Positions 16,260 to 23,672 of a stretch of 32,906 nt of DNA are shown piece after piece. Where the stretch lies: NCBI GenBank assembly GCA_028870845.1, contig JAGWOR010000031.1:1-32906 (forward strand), in the 5' to 3' direction. Every line of letters begins with the position of its first letter. Position 1 is the first letter of the stretch. Both the position numbers and the translations under genes were made by a program. This DNA is from Gammaproteobacteria bacterium (GTDB lineage Bacteria; Pseudomonadota; Gammaproteobacteria; Natronospirales; REEB76). Under the pieces are notes generated by a model that worked only from the letters and a program-made list of their open reading frames with translations, did no database searches and had not been told where the DNA came from.

Positions 16260-17820
16260 ATTGGATCCGGTGCTGCTGTCGCGCATGCAGTTTGGGCTTA
16301 CCGCCCTGTATCACTTCCTGTTCGTGCCGTTGACCCTGGGACTTTCATTCATTCTGGCGATCATGGAATCTGTGTATGTCATGACCAACCGCCCGATCTG
16401 GAAGGACATGACGCGGTTCTGGGGCAAGCTGTTCGGCATCAATTTCGCCATGGGAGTTGCCACCGGCATCACCATGGAATTCCAGTTCGGCACCAACTGG
16501 GCGTATTACTCCCATTACGTGGGTGACATCTTCGGTGTGCCGCTGGCCATCGAGGGTCTGATGGCGTTCTTCCTGGAATCCACCTTCGTTGGCCTGTTCT
16601 TTTTCGGCTGGAACCGTCTGTCCAAGGTCCAGCATCTGGGGGTTACCTGGCTGCTGGCGCTGGGTTCCAATCTCTCGGCCCTGTGGATTCTGATCGCCAA
16701 CGGCTGGATGCAGAATCCGGTGGGCGCGCATTTCAACTACCAGACCTTGCGCATGGAAGTCACCAGCATGGCGGCGGTGATATTCAATCCCGTGGCCCAG
16801 GCCAAGTTTGTGCACACCGTGGGCGCCGGCTACGTGGTGGGTTCGGTATTCGTGCTGGCCATCAGCTCCTATTATCTGTTGCGCAACCGGCATGTGGCGT
16901 TTGCCAAGCGCTCATTCGCGGTGGCCGCGAGCTTTGGACTGGCGGCGGCGTTGTGCGTGGTGGTGCTCGGCGATGAAAGCGGTTACGAGGCCAGCCTCAA
17001 CCAGAAAATGAAGATTGCGGCCATCGAGGCGGAATGGCACACCACTGCGGCGCCCGCGAGTTTCACCCTGTTCGGCATCCCGGATGCCAAGGACCAGACC
17101 ACTCATTTGGCTGTGCGCATACCCTGGCTGCTGGGGCTGATCGCCACCCGCTCGCTGGATACGCCTGTGGCCGGCATCGACAATCTGGTGCAGGCGGCCG
17201 AATTCCGCATCCGTGATGGCATCCAGGCCTACCGCGCGCTGCAAACACTCAGGTCCAATCCCAATGATGTCGCGGCCCGTGCCAGCCTGCAGGCGCATGT
17301 GGACAATCTCGGTTATGCGCTGTTACTGCGCTCCGCGGGCGTGGATCCGTTGACTGCGACAGAAGCCCAGATTCAACAGGCTGCGCGCAGCACCATACCG
17401 CCCGTGGGCCTGCTGTTCTGGTCGTTCCGCATCATGGTGACGTTGGGATTCCTGTTCATATTGCTGTTCGCCATCGCCTTTTATGTATCCGCGCGCCAGA
17501 GTTTTGAGCGCCACCGCAAATTCCTGGTATTGGCGGCCTGGTGCCTGCCGCTGCCGTGGATTGCAGCCGAGCTTGGCTGGGTGGTTGCGGAAGTCGGCCG
17601 CCAGCCTTGGGTAATCGACGGCGTGCTGCCTACCCGGCTTGCGGCATCCAGTTTGAGCGGCGGTCAGGTGCTGGCCAGCATCATCGGTTTCCTGGTGTTT
17701 TATTCGGTGCTGGCGGTGGTGGACATCTACCTGATGCAGCACTATGCACGTCTCGGTCCGGAAGGTAATGCAGGCAGCGGTGGTATGCAGCGCCTGGCCA
17801 CCACTGGAGACCAGCTATGA
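16252..17820 (+). CDS. cydA: CydA, cytochrome bd ubiquinol oxidase subunit I
   Basis: 522 residues, the same length as E. coli CydA, and alignable almost throughout. Heme ligands are present: H21 (heme b595), H188 and M395 (heme b558), with E101, E109 and E447 of the b595/d region. The Q-loop is the long form and keeps K254 and E259, the quinol-oxidation residues (E. coli K252, E257), as well as GRQPW at 449-453. The enzyme oxidises quinol and reduces oxygen to water with very high affinity, without pumping protons. The gene overlaps cydP by 8 nt and cydB by 4 nt. Confidence 0.98.
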   Translation: MTELDPVLLSRMQFGLTALYHFLFVPLTLGLSFILAIMESVYVMTNRPIWKDMTRFWGKLFGINFAMGVATGITMEFQFGTNWAYYSHYVGDIFGVPLAIEGLMAFFLESTFVGLFFFGWNRLSKVQHLGVTWLLALGSNLSALWILIANGWMQNPVGAHFNYQTLRMEVTSMAAVIFNPVAQAKFVHTVGAGYVVGSVFVLAISSYYLLRNRHVAFAKRSFAVAASFGLAAALCVVVLGDESGYEASLNQKMKIAAIEAEWHTTAAPASFTLFGIPDAKDQTTHLAVRIPWLLGLIATRSLDTPVAGIDNLVQAAEFRIRDGIQAYRALQTLRSNPNDVAARASLQAHVDNLGYALLLRSAGVDPLTATEAQIQQAARSTIPPVGLLFWSFRIMVTLGFLFILLFAIAFYVSARQSFERHRKFLVLAAWCLPLPWIAAELGWVVAEVGRQPWVIDGVLPTRLAASSLSGGQVLASIIGFLVFYSVLAVVDIYLMQHYARLGPEGNAGSGGMQRLATTGDQL

Positions 17821-18962
17821 ACGTACCGATGGACTATGAAAGCCTGCGCCTGATCTGGTGGCTGTTACTGAGCGTGCTGATCACGGGTTTTGCCGTCATG
17901 GATGGGTTCGATCTGGGCGTGGCCGGACAATTGCTGATGGTGGCGCGCACCGACGAGCAGCGGCGCGTGGCGGTCAACAGCATCGGTCCGGTGTGGGACG
18001 GCAATCAGGTGTGGTTTATCCTGGGCGGCGGGGCGGTGTTTGCGGCCTTTCCGGTGCTGTACGCCGCGGCCTTTTCAGGGTTGTACGCTGCCATGTTTCT
18101 GGTGCTGCTGACGTTTATCGTACGGCCGGTGTGCATCGACTTCCGCAGCAAGGTGGCGGACCCGCGCTGGCGCGCCACCTGGGATATCACCCTGTCGCTA
18201 GCCGGACTGCTTGCGGCATTGTTGTTCGGCGTGGCGGTCGGTAACTTGTTCCTGGGGCTGCCGTTCCATTTCACCCCGGACCTGCGTCTGGTCTACGAGG
18301 GTGGCTTTTTCGGGTTATTGCGGCCGTTTGCACTGCTGTGCGGGCTGGCTTCCGTGGCCATGCTGCTGATGCATGGCGCATCCTGGCTGCTGCTGAAAAC
18401 CAATGGCGAGGTGGCGGCACGCGCACGCCGCGTACTGCTGGTGTCGGCGGTGGTGCTGATCATATTGTTCGCCATAGGCGGACTATGGCTGGCACGCCTG
18501 GATGGCTTCGTGATAAGCAGTGCACTGGATCCGACCGCGCCTTCCAATCCACTGGACAAGCAGGTGACCCGGATTCCTGGAAGCTGGCTGTCGGTGTATG
18601 GGCGCTCGCCCTGGGTGTTGCTGGCGCCTATCGCCGGGTTCGCGGGTCCGTTACTGGCCTGTCTGTGGGCCTGGTTGCGCCGCGGCGGGCTGGCATTCCT
18701 GTGCAGTGCCCTCGGGGTCGCAGGCATTATCTTCACGGCGGCTTTCAGCCTGTTCCCGTTTCTGCTGCCTTCGGACCTGGATCCGGCCGCCAGCCTCACG
18801 CTCTGGGATGCGTCCTCCAGCCAGCGCACCCTGTTTATCATGCTGGTGGCGGTGATCGTGTTTCTGCCGATTATTTTGCTGTATACGGGTTGGGCGTTCC
18901 GGGTGTTGCGCGGCAAGGTGACCGAAGCCTATGTGCGCGAACACGGAGATTCCCTATATTGA
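17817..18962 (+). CDS. cydB: CydB, cytochrome bd ubiquinol oxidase subunit II
   Basis: 381 residues (E. coli 379). The family start is clear: [29 protein letters not shown], followed by [24 protein letters not shown], the most conserved stretch of CydB, and about eight membrane helices. The GFDLGV and WDGNQVW elements line the proton and structural core. It pairs with CydA as the structural subunit of the bd oxidase. Translation is coupled to cydA through an ATGA overlap, and cydX follows after 11 nt. Confidence 0.98.
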   Translation: MNVPMDYESLRLIWWLLLSVLITGFAVMDGFDLGVAGQLLMVARTDEQRRVAVNSIGPVWDGNQVWFILGGGAVFAAFPVLYAAAFSGLYAAMFLVLLTFIVRPVCIDFRSKVADPRWRATWDITLSLAGLLAALLFGVAVGNLFLGLPFHFTPDLRLVYEGGFFGLLRPFALLCGLASVAMLLMHGASWLLLKTNGEVAARARRVLLVSAVVLIILFAIGGLWLARLDGFVISSALDPTAPSNPLDKQVTRIPGSWLSVYGRSPWVLLAPIAGFAGPLLACLWAWLRRGGLAFLCSALGVAGIIFTAAFSLFPFLLPSDLDPAASLTLWDASSSQRTLFIMLVAVIVFLPIILLYTGWAFRVLRGKVTEAYVREHGDSLY

Positions 18963-18973
18963 GGAGCAAGCCT

Positions 18974-19081
18974 ATGTGGTATTTCACCTGGATTCTCGGC
19001 GTGCTGCTGGCATGCGCTTTCGGCATCGTCAATGCCATGTGGACGGAAATCAAGATGCATGACGCGTCCATCGAACTGTAA
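18974..19081 (+). CDS. cydX: CydX, small subunit of cytochrome bd oxidase
   Basis: 35 residues, nearly identical over its N-terminal half to E. coli CydX (start MWYF-WILG-LLAC-FG). One membrane helix then a short acidic/polar tail. GAGGAG (18961-18966) lies 7 nt before the ATG. CydX binds CydA and stabilises the hemes of the bd complex. It is too short for most gene finders. It completes a cydP-cydA-cydB-cydX unit with very tight spacing. Confidence 0.95.
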   Translation: MWYFTWILGVLLACAFGIVNAMWTEIKMHDASIEL

Positions 19082-19131
19082 AACCGGGACCTAAGCCGGC
19101 TTGAAACTGGCAGAATGGCTTTTAAGGGTAT

Positions 19132-19154
19132 CCGGCAGCGCCGCATGCTGCCGG
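19132..19154. other. Perfect hairpin between cydX and hemN
   Basis: CCGGCAGC and GCTGCCGG form an uninterrupted 8-bp GC-rich stem with a 7-nt loop. No T-run follows on either strand, so it is not a standard intrinsic terminator; it may protect the 3' end of the cyd transcript or attenuate read-through into hemN. Confidence 0.5.
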
Positions 19155-19168
19155 TAGGTGACAAGAAG

Positions 19169-19182
19169 TTGATCCACGTCAT
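19169..19182 (+). promoter_or_regulatory. Candidate FNR-type box upstream of hemN
   Basis: TTGATCCACGTCAT, one base different from the boxes before uspE and cydP and 8 of 10 to the FNR consensus. The hexamer 36 nt after the box start is TAAGGT (19205-19210), a poor -10 match, and a start near 19217 would leave only a 6-nt leader before ATG 19223. Binding could therefore be repressive, or the start codon could lie further in (ATG 19241). Confidence 0.35.
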
Positions 19183-19222
19183 GGTCAGTGAGTCTCGGGG
19201 GAACTAAGGTATTGCCGCATGT

Positions 19223-20629
19223 ATGCAACTAAAATATGCCATGTCAGCAATCGGATTTGACCCGGAACTGGTGCGCCGGTATGACGTGGCCGGTCCGCGT
19301 TATACCTCCTACCCGACCGCGCGGCAGTTCGGGCCGGCGGTTGACCAGGCGGTGTACCAGAACGCCATAAAGCGCAGCAACGAGGACTTCATTCCCAGTC
19401 CCCTGTCCCTGTATCTGCACCTGCCGTTCTGCAAGAGCCCGTGCTTTTACTGCGGTTGCAGCCGCCTGATTACCAGCCGGCCGGAACGCATCGCCGCCTA
19501 TCTGCAACGCCTGCACCGGGAAATCCACCTGCAGGGCCAGCGTTTCGACCGCGACCGTACTGTGCGCCAGCTGCACCTGGGTGGCGGCACGCCCACCTAT
19601 CTGACGGACGACCAGCTCCAGGAGTTGTTCGACACATTGCGCAAGGCATTTGCGCTTGAAGAACGTTCACAGCGGGAATTCTCCATCGAGGCCGATCCAC
19701 GCGGACTCACCGCGCAACGCCTGAAAGTACTCGCAGAAATCGGTTTCAACCGCATCAGCTATGGCTTTCAGGATTTTGATCCGCAGGTGCAGGAAGCCAT
19801 CAACCGCATCCAGGATCCGCAGCATTGTCTGGAGCTGATCGCCAACGCGCGTCGTGCGGGATTCTGTTCAGTTTCTGTGGATCTGATCTATGGTCTGCCC
19901 AGACAGACCCAGGCGGGATTCACTGCCACACTGGAAGCGGTGGCTGGCGCCAGGCCAGACCGGGTGTCCATATACGGCTATGCGCATCTGCCGCAGTACT
20001 TCAAGGCCCAGCAGCATATACATCATGCTGAATTGCCGGATGCGGACCTGCGCCTGAGTCTGCTGCAGACCGCGGTCGAAGTGCTGACCGGGCATGGCTA
20101 TGAATATGTGGGCATGGATCATTTCGCGCTCCCCGACGATGAGCTGTTCCAGGCGCGCTCCAACGGCACGCTGCAACGCAATTTCCAGGGTTATTCAACG
20201 CATGCAGGATTGGATCTGGTGGGGCTGGGTATGACCGCCATCAGCCACGTGAGCGATGTCTATGCGCAGAACGCCAAGACCCTGGATAGCTACTATGCTG
20301 AATTGGATGCCGGCAGGTTGCCGGTGGAACGCGGTTATGTAATGACCGCAGATGATTGTTTGCGCGCCGACGTTATCGGGCGCCTCATGTGCTATGAAGA
20401 GGTGCCTTTCGACCCCATCGAGCGCCGCCATAACATCGTATTCCGCGAGTATTTCGCCCGCGAACTGACCGCGCTGCAACCACTCGAGGATGACAAGCTG
20501 GTGCAGGTCGAGCCGGACCGGCTGCTGGTGTTGCCGCGGGGCCGATTCCTGCGCCGGGCCCTGGCCATGGTGTTCGATGCCTATCTACCCCGGGAAAATG
20601 CCGCCACTACCTACTCACGCGTCGTGTAA
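19223..20629 (+). CDS. hemN: HemN, oxygen-independent coproporphyrinogen III oxidase
   Basis: 468 residues (E. coli HemN 457). The radical-SAM cluster motif CxxxCxxCxC is at C70, C74, C77 and C79, preceded by YLHLPFC, followed by HLGGGTPTYL (SAM binding). DVAGPRYTSYPTA near the start and GMDHFALPDDEL in the middle are HemN-specific and separate it from HemW-type proteins. It decarboxylates coproporphyrinogen III to protoporphyrinogen IX without oxygen, the step before HemG. ATG 19223 has AAGGT 12 nt upstream; ATG 19241 is an alternative. Placement between cydX and fnr and an FNR-type box upstream suggest low-oxygen control. Confidence 0.96.
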   Translation: MQLKYAMSAIGFDPELVRRYDVAGPRYTSYPTARQFGPAVDQAVYQNAIKRSNEDFIPSPLSLYLHLPFCKSPCFYCGCSRLITSRPERIAAYLQRLHREIHLQGQRFDRDRTVRQLHLGGGTPTYLTDDQLQELFDTLRKAFALEERSQREFSIEADPRGLTAQRLKVLAEIGFNRISYGFQDFDPQVQEAINRIQDPQHCLELIANARRAGFCSVSVDLIYGLPRQTQAGFTATLEAVAGARPDRVSIYGYAHLPQYFKAQQHIHHAELPDADLRLSLLQTAVEVLTGHGYEYVGMDHFALPDDELFQARSNGTLQRNFQGYSTHAGLDLVGLGMTAISHVSDVYAQNAKTLDSYYAELDAGRLPVERGYVMTADDCLRADVIGRLMCYEEVPFDPIERRHNIVFREYFARELTALQPLEDDKLVQVEPDRLLVLPRGRFLRRALAMVFDAYLPRENAATTYSRVV

Positions 20630-20651
20630 GTCCCCACCCATGCATTCCTGA

Positions 20652-20679
20652 CCACCCCGGTATTTATGCAATGGGGTGG
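20652..20679 (+). terminator. Inverted repeat after hemN, possible terminator
   Basis: CCACCCC and GGGGTGG form a 7-bp stem with a 14-nt loop in the 75-nt gap between hemN and fnr; a mixed T-containing stretch (TATTCTTT) follows. The large loop and interrupted T-run make termination uncertain. Confidence 0.35.
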
Positions 20680-20704
20680 ATGGGGTATTCTTTAGCCTCT
20701 GTTA

Positions 20705-21457
20705 ATGGAGGCCAAGACGGACGTGCCGACCTCACCAATGGAAGTTACCCGCGGTTTGCGTGAAGCCTGCATGAGCTGCTCGCTTCACGAGTTGTGCCTG
20801 CCACGTGGTTTAAGCGGACATGATCTGGAACGGCTGGATACCCTGGTGGACCGCCGAGGGCCGCATCATGAAGGCGATCACCTGTTCCGCGTCGGCGACC
20901 GGTTCGAAAGCATCTATGCGGTGCGCGCCGGATCCTACAAGAGTTACACCGTGGACAGCGAAGGACGCGAGCACGTGCTCGGTTTCCATCTGCCCGGCGA
21001 CCTTCTGGGTCTGGACGCCATCTATCCCAGCCACCATTTGTGCAATGCAATGGCGCTGGATACCTCCACGGTCTGCGCGCTGCCCTATGATCAGCTGAGC
21101 ATACTTTCCGGTGAAATCAGCGGCCTGCGGGTGCAGATCATGCGCCTGATGAGCAAGGATCTGGCCGACACCGCCACCCTGGCTGGTGATTTCACCGCAG
21201 AAGAACGGCTGGCGGCATTCCTGGTGGGCCTTTCGAGCCGTTTCCGGGAACGCGGCTACTCGCCGCGGGAATTCAACCTGGCCATGTCGCGGCGCGACAT
21301 AGCCAATTACCTGCGCTTGGCCACCGAAACCGTGAGCCGCGTATTCGCCCGCTTCGAGAAGGACGGACTAATCGAGGTGGAACGCCGGGCCGTGCGTCTC
21401 CTGGATCTGCCGCGCCTGCAGAGCCTGTGCGAAGCCATGGGCGGACTGCAGCGCTGA
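20705..21457 (+). CDS. fnr: FNR-type oxygen-sensing transcription regulator
   Basis: 250 residues, equal to E. coli FNR. All four [4Fe-4S] ligands are in place: C22, C25, C31 in CMSCSLHELC, and C124 in STVCALP (E. coli C20, C23, C29, C122). A cyclic-nucleotide-type beta-roll, a dimer helix and a C-terminal helix-turn-helix follow; the recognition helix reads ETVSR (E208, S211, R212), the residues that read TTGAT half-sites in FNR. Without oxygen the cluster allows dimerisation and DNA binding. The start codon has no clear ribosome-binding site; GTG 20723 behind GGAGG is an alternative. Four matching boxes lie in this window. Confidence 0.96.
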   Translation: MEAKTDVPTSPMEVTRGLREACMSCSLHELCLPRGLSGHDLERLDTLVDRRGPHHEGDHLFRVGDRFESIYAVRAGSYKSYTVDSEGREHVLGFHLPGDLLGLDAIYPSHHLCNAMALDTSTVCALPYDQLSILSGEISGLRVQIMRLMSKDLADTATLAGDFTAEERLAAFLVGLSSRFRERGYSPREFNLAMSRRDIANYLRLATETVSRVFARFEKDGLIEVERRAVRLLDLPRLQSLCEAMGGLQR

Positions 21458-21479
21458 TCCGCGGCGGATCCACTTAAAC

Positions 21480-21493
21480 TTGATCTAGATCAA
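21480..21493 (+). promoter_or_regulatory. Perfect FNR box upstream of the cytochrome/pseudoazurin pair
   Basis: TTGATCTAGATCAA, a 10 of 10 match to the FNR/ANR consensus and a full palindrome. It sits 23 nt after the fnr stop codon and 88 nt before the cytochrome start. Confidence 0.88.
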
Positions 21494-21516
21494 ATACCCG
21501 GCCATGCTCCGGCCGG

Positions 21517-21522
21517 TAAACT
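21517..21522 (+). promoter_or_regulatory. Candidate -10 element of the FNR-dependent promoter
   Basis: TAAACT, 4 of 6 to TATAAT, 37 nt after the start of the FNR box. A transcript starting near 21528 would put the box centre at about -41.5, the class II position, and leave a leader of about 53 nt. Confidence 0.55.
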
Positions 21523-21580
21523 GCGGCCCGCAGTTATACAAAAATCCACGCCAGGGAAGGCTCCGACCAGGAGCTTGCAA

Positions 21581-22927
21581 ATGACTTACAGATTCCTGCT
21601 GCCTATGCGATTGATTTACGTCTTATCGGGATTATTGCTGGCGCTGATCTCATTTCAGGCGCACGCAGTTCCGAGTTTTGCCCGCCAGACCGGGCTTGCC
21701 TGCAGCGCCTGTCATACCATCGCGCCGCAGCTGAATGCCTTCGGCCGGTACTTCAAGCTGCATGGCTATGTTCTGGGGCCTGAAAAACTCAGTGGCGGCA
21801 GCCAGAAACTCAGCATTGACCAGTTTCCGCCGCTTTCGGCCATGATCATTGTTTCCGATTCGGTGACTAAAGAGGCACAGCAGGATACACAGAACGGATC
21901 AGTGCAATTTCCCCAGCAGCTGAGTGTTTTTTACGCCGGTGCGATCGCCGAGCATATGGGCGCCTTCGCTCAGATCACTTACACCCAGCCGGACGACCAC
22001 TTCAGCATGGATAATACCGACATCCGCTACGCGCGCGATGCCAGCTGGGGAGACTTGCCGGTGGTCTGGGGTTTGACGCTCAACAATAACCCGACGGTTC
22101 AGGATGTATGGAACAGCACTCCTGCCTGGGGATTTCCGTTTATTTCCTCGGGCGTGGCGCCAACGCCCACCGCGGCCCCGATGATCACGCAGCTGGGGCA
22201 GAATGTGGCGGGCCTGGGGGCATATGCCTGGCTCAATAACAATTGGTACGGTGAATTCAGCCTGTACCGCTCCAGTCAAACTGGTGTGAGTGCGCCCTAC
22301 GACAGCAGTGCCACTGAAGTGATTTCCGGCGTGGCGCCGTATTGGCGCTTGGCCTGGGAGACACCTTGGGCGACCGGTGAGGGCCAAAGTGATCTGGAGA
22401 TCGGCACCTTCGGCATGATCACGCACCTGTATCCCGGTGGCGGTAACTCGCTATCCGGACCCACGGATGACTACCAGGATCTGGGCCTGGACAGCCAGTA
22501 CCAATACATCACCGGTCAAAACTCGCTGGCGGTGCATGCCAGCTACATACACGAGCATCAGGACTTGAATGCCAGCGCTTTCTACGGCTTGGCGGCCAAC
22601 ACCAGTAATCATCTGAATTACTGGAAACTGGACGCGAGCTACTATTGGAATGAAACTTACGGCCCTACGGTGGGTTATTTCAACACCACCGGCAGCGCAG
22701 ATCCGGTTCTATATGCGCCGGCGCCCACGTTCGGCAGTGCCAATGGCTCACCCGACAGCAACGGCTGGATCCTGCAATGGACTTATTTACCGGCGCTTAA
22801 TGTCCAGCTGACCGCCCAGTATGTGATCTACAACAAATTTAACGGCAGCACCAATAATTATGACGGCTCGGGACGCAGCGCCTCGGACAACAACACGCTA
22901 TACCTGGCCTTGTGGGTGCTGTGGTGA
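21581..22927 (+). CDS. Porin-like outer-membrane protein with one c-type heme motif
   Basis: 448 residues; ATG 21581 has AGGAG 7 nt upstream. A signal peptide ends near AHA (about residue 29). Immediately after it comes a heme-c motif CSACH (C41, C44, H45) within ARQTGLACSACHTIAPQLNAFGR, a pattern I know from a family annotated simply as cytochrome c in several respiring bacteria. The remaining nearly 400 residues have no further heme motif and show alternating beta-strand patterns with many aromatic residues, ending in ...LYLALWVLW; a terminal aromatic residue is typical of outer-membrane barrels. It could pass electrons at or across the outer membrane. It is followed by a pseudoazurin gene and preceded by a perfect FNR box. 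Confidence 0.75.
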   Translation: MTYRFLLPMRLIYVLSGLLLALISFQAHAVPSFARQTGLACSACHTIAPQLNAFGRYFKLHGYVLGPEKLSGGSQKLSIDQFPPLSAMIIVSDSVTKEAQQDTQNGSVQFPQQLSVFYAGAIAEHMGAFAQITYTQPDDHFSMDNTDIRYARDASWGDLPVVWGLTLNNNPTVQDVWNSTPAWGFPFISSGVAPTPTAAPMITQLGQNVAGLGAYAWLNNNWYGEFSLYRSSQTGVSAPYDSSATEVISGVAPYWRLAWETPWATGEGQSDLEIGTFGMITHLYPGGGNSLSGPTDDYQDLGLDSQYQYITGQNSLAVHASYIHEHQDLNASAFYGLAANTSNHLNYWKLDASYYWNETYGPTVGYFNTTGSADPVLYAPAPTFGSANGSPDSNGWILQWTYLPALNVQLTAQYVIYNKFNGSTNNYDGSGRSASDNNTLYLALWVLW

Positions 22928-22985
22928 TCCGGGCAAGCAACTATATATGTAATGTTAACCTGCTATATAAACGGAGATGTATCTA

Positions 22986-23429
22986 ATGAAGAATATATTG
23001 ACGATCCTCATCGGCACGCTGGGCATCCTAACCGCGGTGCATGTAAATGCCGCGAACTACACGGTTAAGGAAATGAACAGCGGACCTGGAGGAACCTTTG
23101 TCTTCGATCCCATGTATCTGCATGTACAACCCGGGGATACGGTGACTTTTGAGCCCACGGATCTGGGCCATAACAGTGAGTCGGTAACCACCCCTGCGGG
23201 TGCCAAGCCGTGGAAGAGTGAGATCAGCAAGCTGCTGACCGTCACGCTCACCAAACAGGGTGTCTACATCTACCAGTGTGCGCCTCACAGCCTGTTTGGC
23301 ATGGTGGGTGTCATCCAGGTAGGAGCTGCGGTGAACAAGGCCGAAGCCGAAAAACAGGCACAGGCGCTGGAGAAAAAGCAGCTTATGAATCAGGGCCGTA
23401 TCAGCCAGACCATGGGCAAAATCCAGTAG
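22986..23429 (+). CDS. Pseudoazurin (type 1 blue copper protein)
   Basis: 147 residues. The start at 22986 is favoured over 22977 because GGAG lies 9 nt before it. Signal peptide to about residue 22 (VNA). The cupredoxin core follows: type 1 copper ligands H62 (LGHN), C98, H101 and M106 in YQCAPHSLFGMVG, the pseudoazurin spacing C-x2-H-x4-M. The mature domain lines up with pseudoazurin through GGTFVFDPMYLHVQPGDTV. A charged, K/Q/A-rich tail of about 30 residues extends beyond the usual end. Pseudoazurins are periplasmic one-electron carriers, best known as donors to copper nitrite reductase, which is not encoded here. It likely shares the FNR-controlled transcript with the cytochrome gene. 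Confidence 0.9.
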   Translation: MKNILTILIGTLGILTAVHVNAANYTVKEMNSGPGGTFVFDPMYLHVQPGDTVTFEPTDLGHNSESVTTPAGAKPWKSEISKLLTVTLTKQGVYIYQCAPHSLFGMVGVIQVGAAVNKAEAEKQAQALEKKQLMNQGRISQTMGKIQ

Positions 23430-23443
23430 TCCAAGCGTGTGAA

Positions 23444-23489
23444 GCTTAAATACCAGAGTAATCCGACGTTTCTAATGTGTATTTAAAGC
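23444..23489. repeat. Inverted repeat downstream of the pseudoazurin gene
   Basis: GCTTAAATAC and GTATTTAAAGC form a 10-bp AT-rich stem with one bulged A and a 25-nt loop, just ahead of the terminator. Function unknown; it might be a 3' end structure or a protein site. Confidence 0.35.
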
Positions 23490-23495
23490 CGAAGT

Positions 23496-23540
23496 AAAAG
23501 CCTACTGCCGTGAATGCATACGCGGCAGCGGGCTTTTTTT
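23496..23540 (+). terminator. Intrinsic terminator after the pseudoazurin gene
   Basis: AAAAGCC pairs with GGCTTTT and, inside it after a small internal loop, CTGCCG pairs with CGGCAG around a 12-nt loop; a run of seven Ts follows. It closes the cytochrome/pseudoazurin operon. Confidence 0.85.
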
Positions 23541-23672
23541 GCCTTTGATTCCTGTCACCAGTACAACGTACGCCGCACGGTGTGCGGGAACCGGCTGCAC
23601 CGGGCGGGTTTCGTGCTATAAATGCCTGCCGGTTAACTACAGCAACCGGCAGCAGCCACCGTTGGACAGCCC

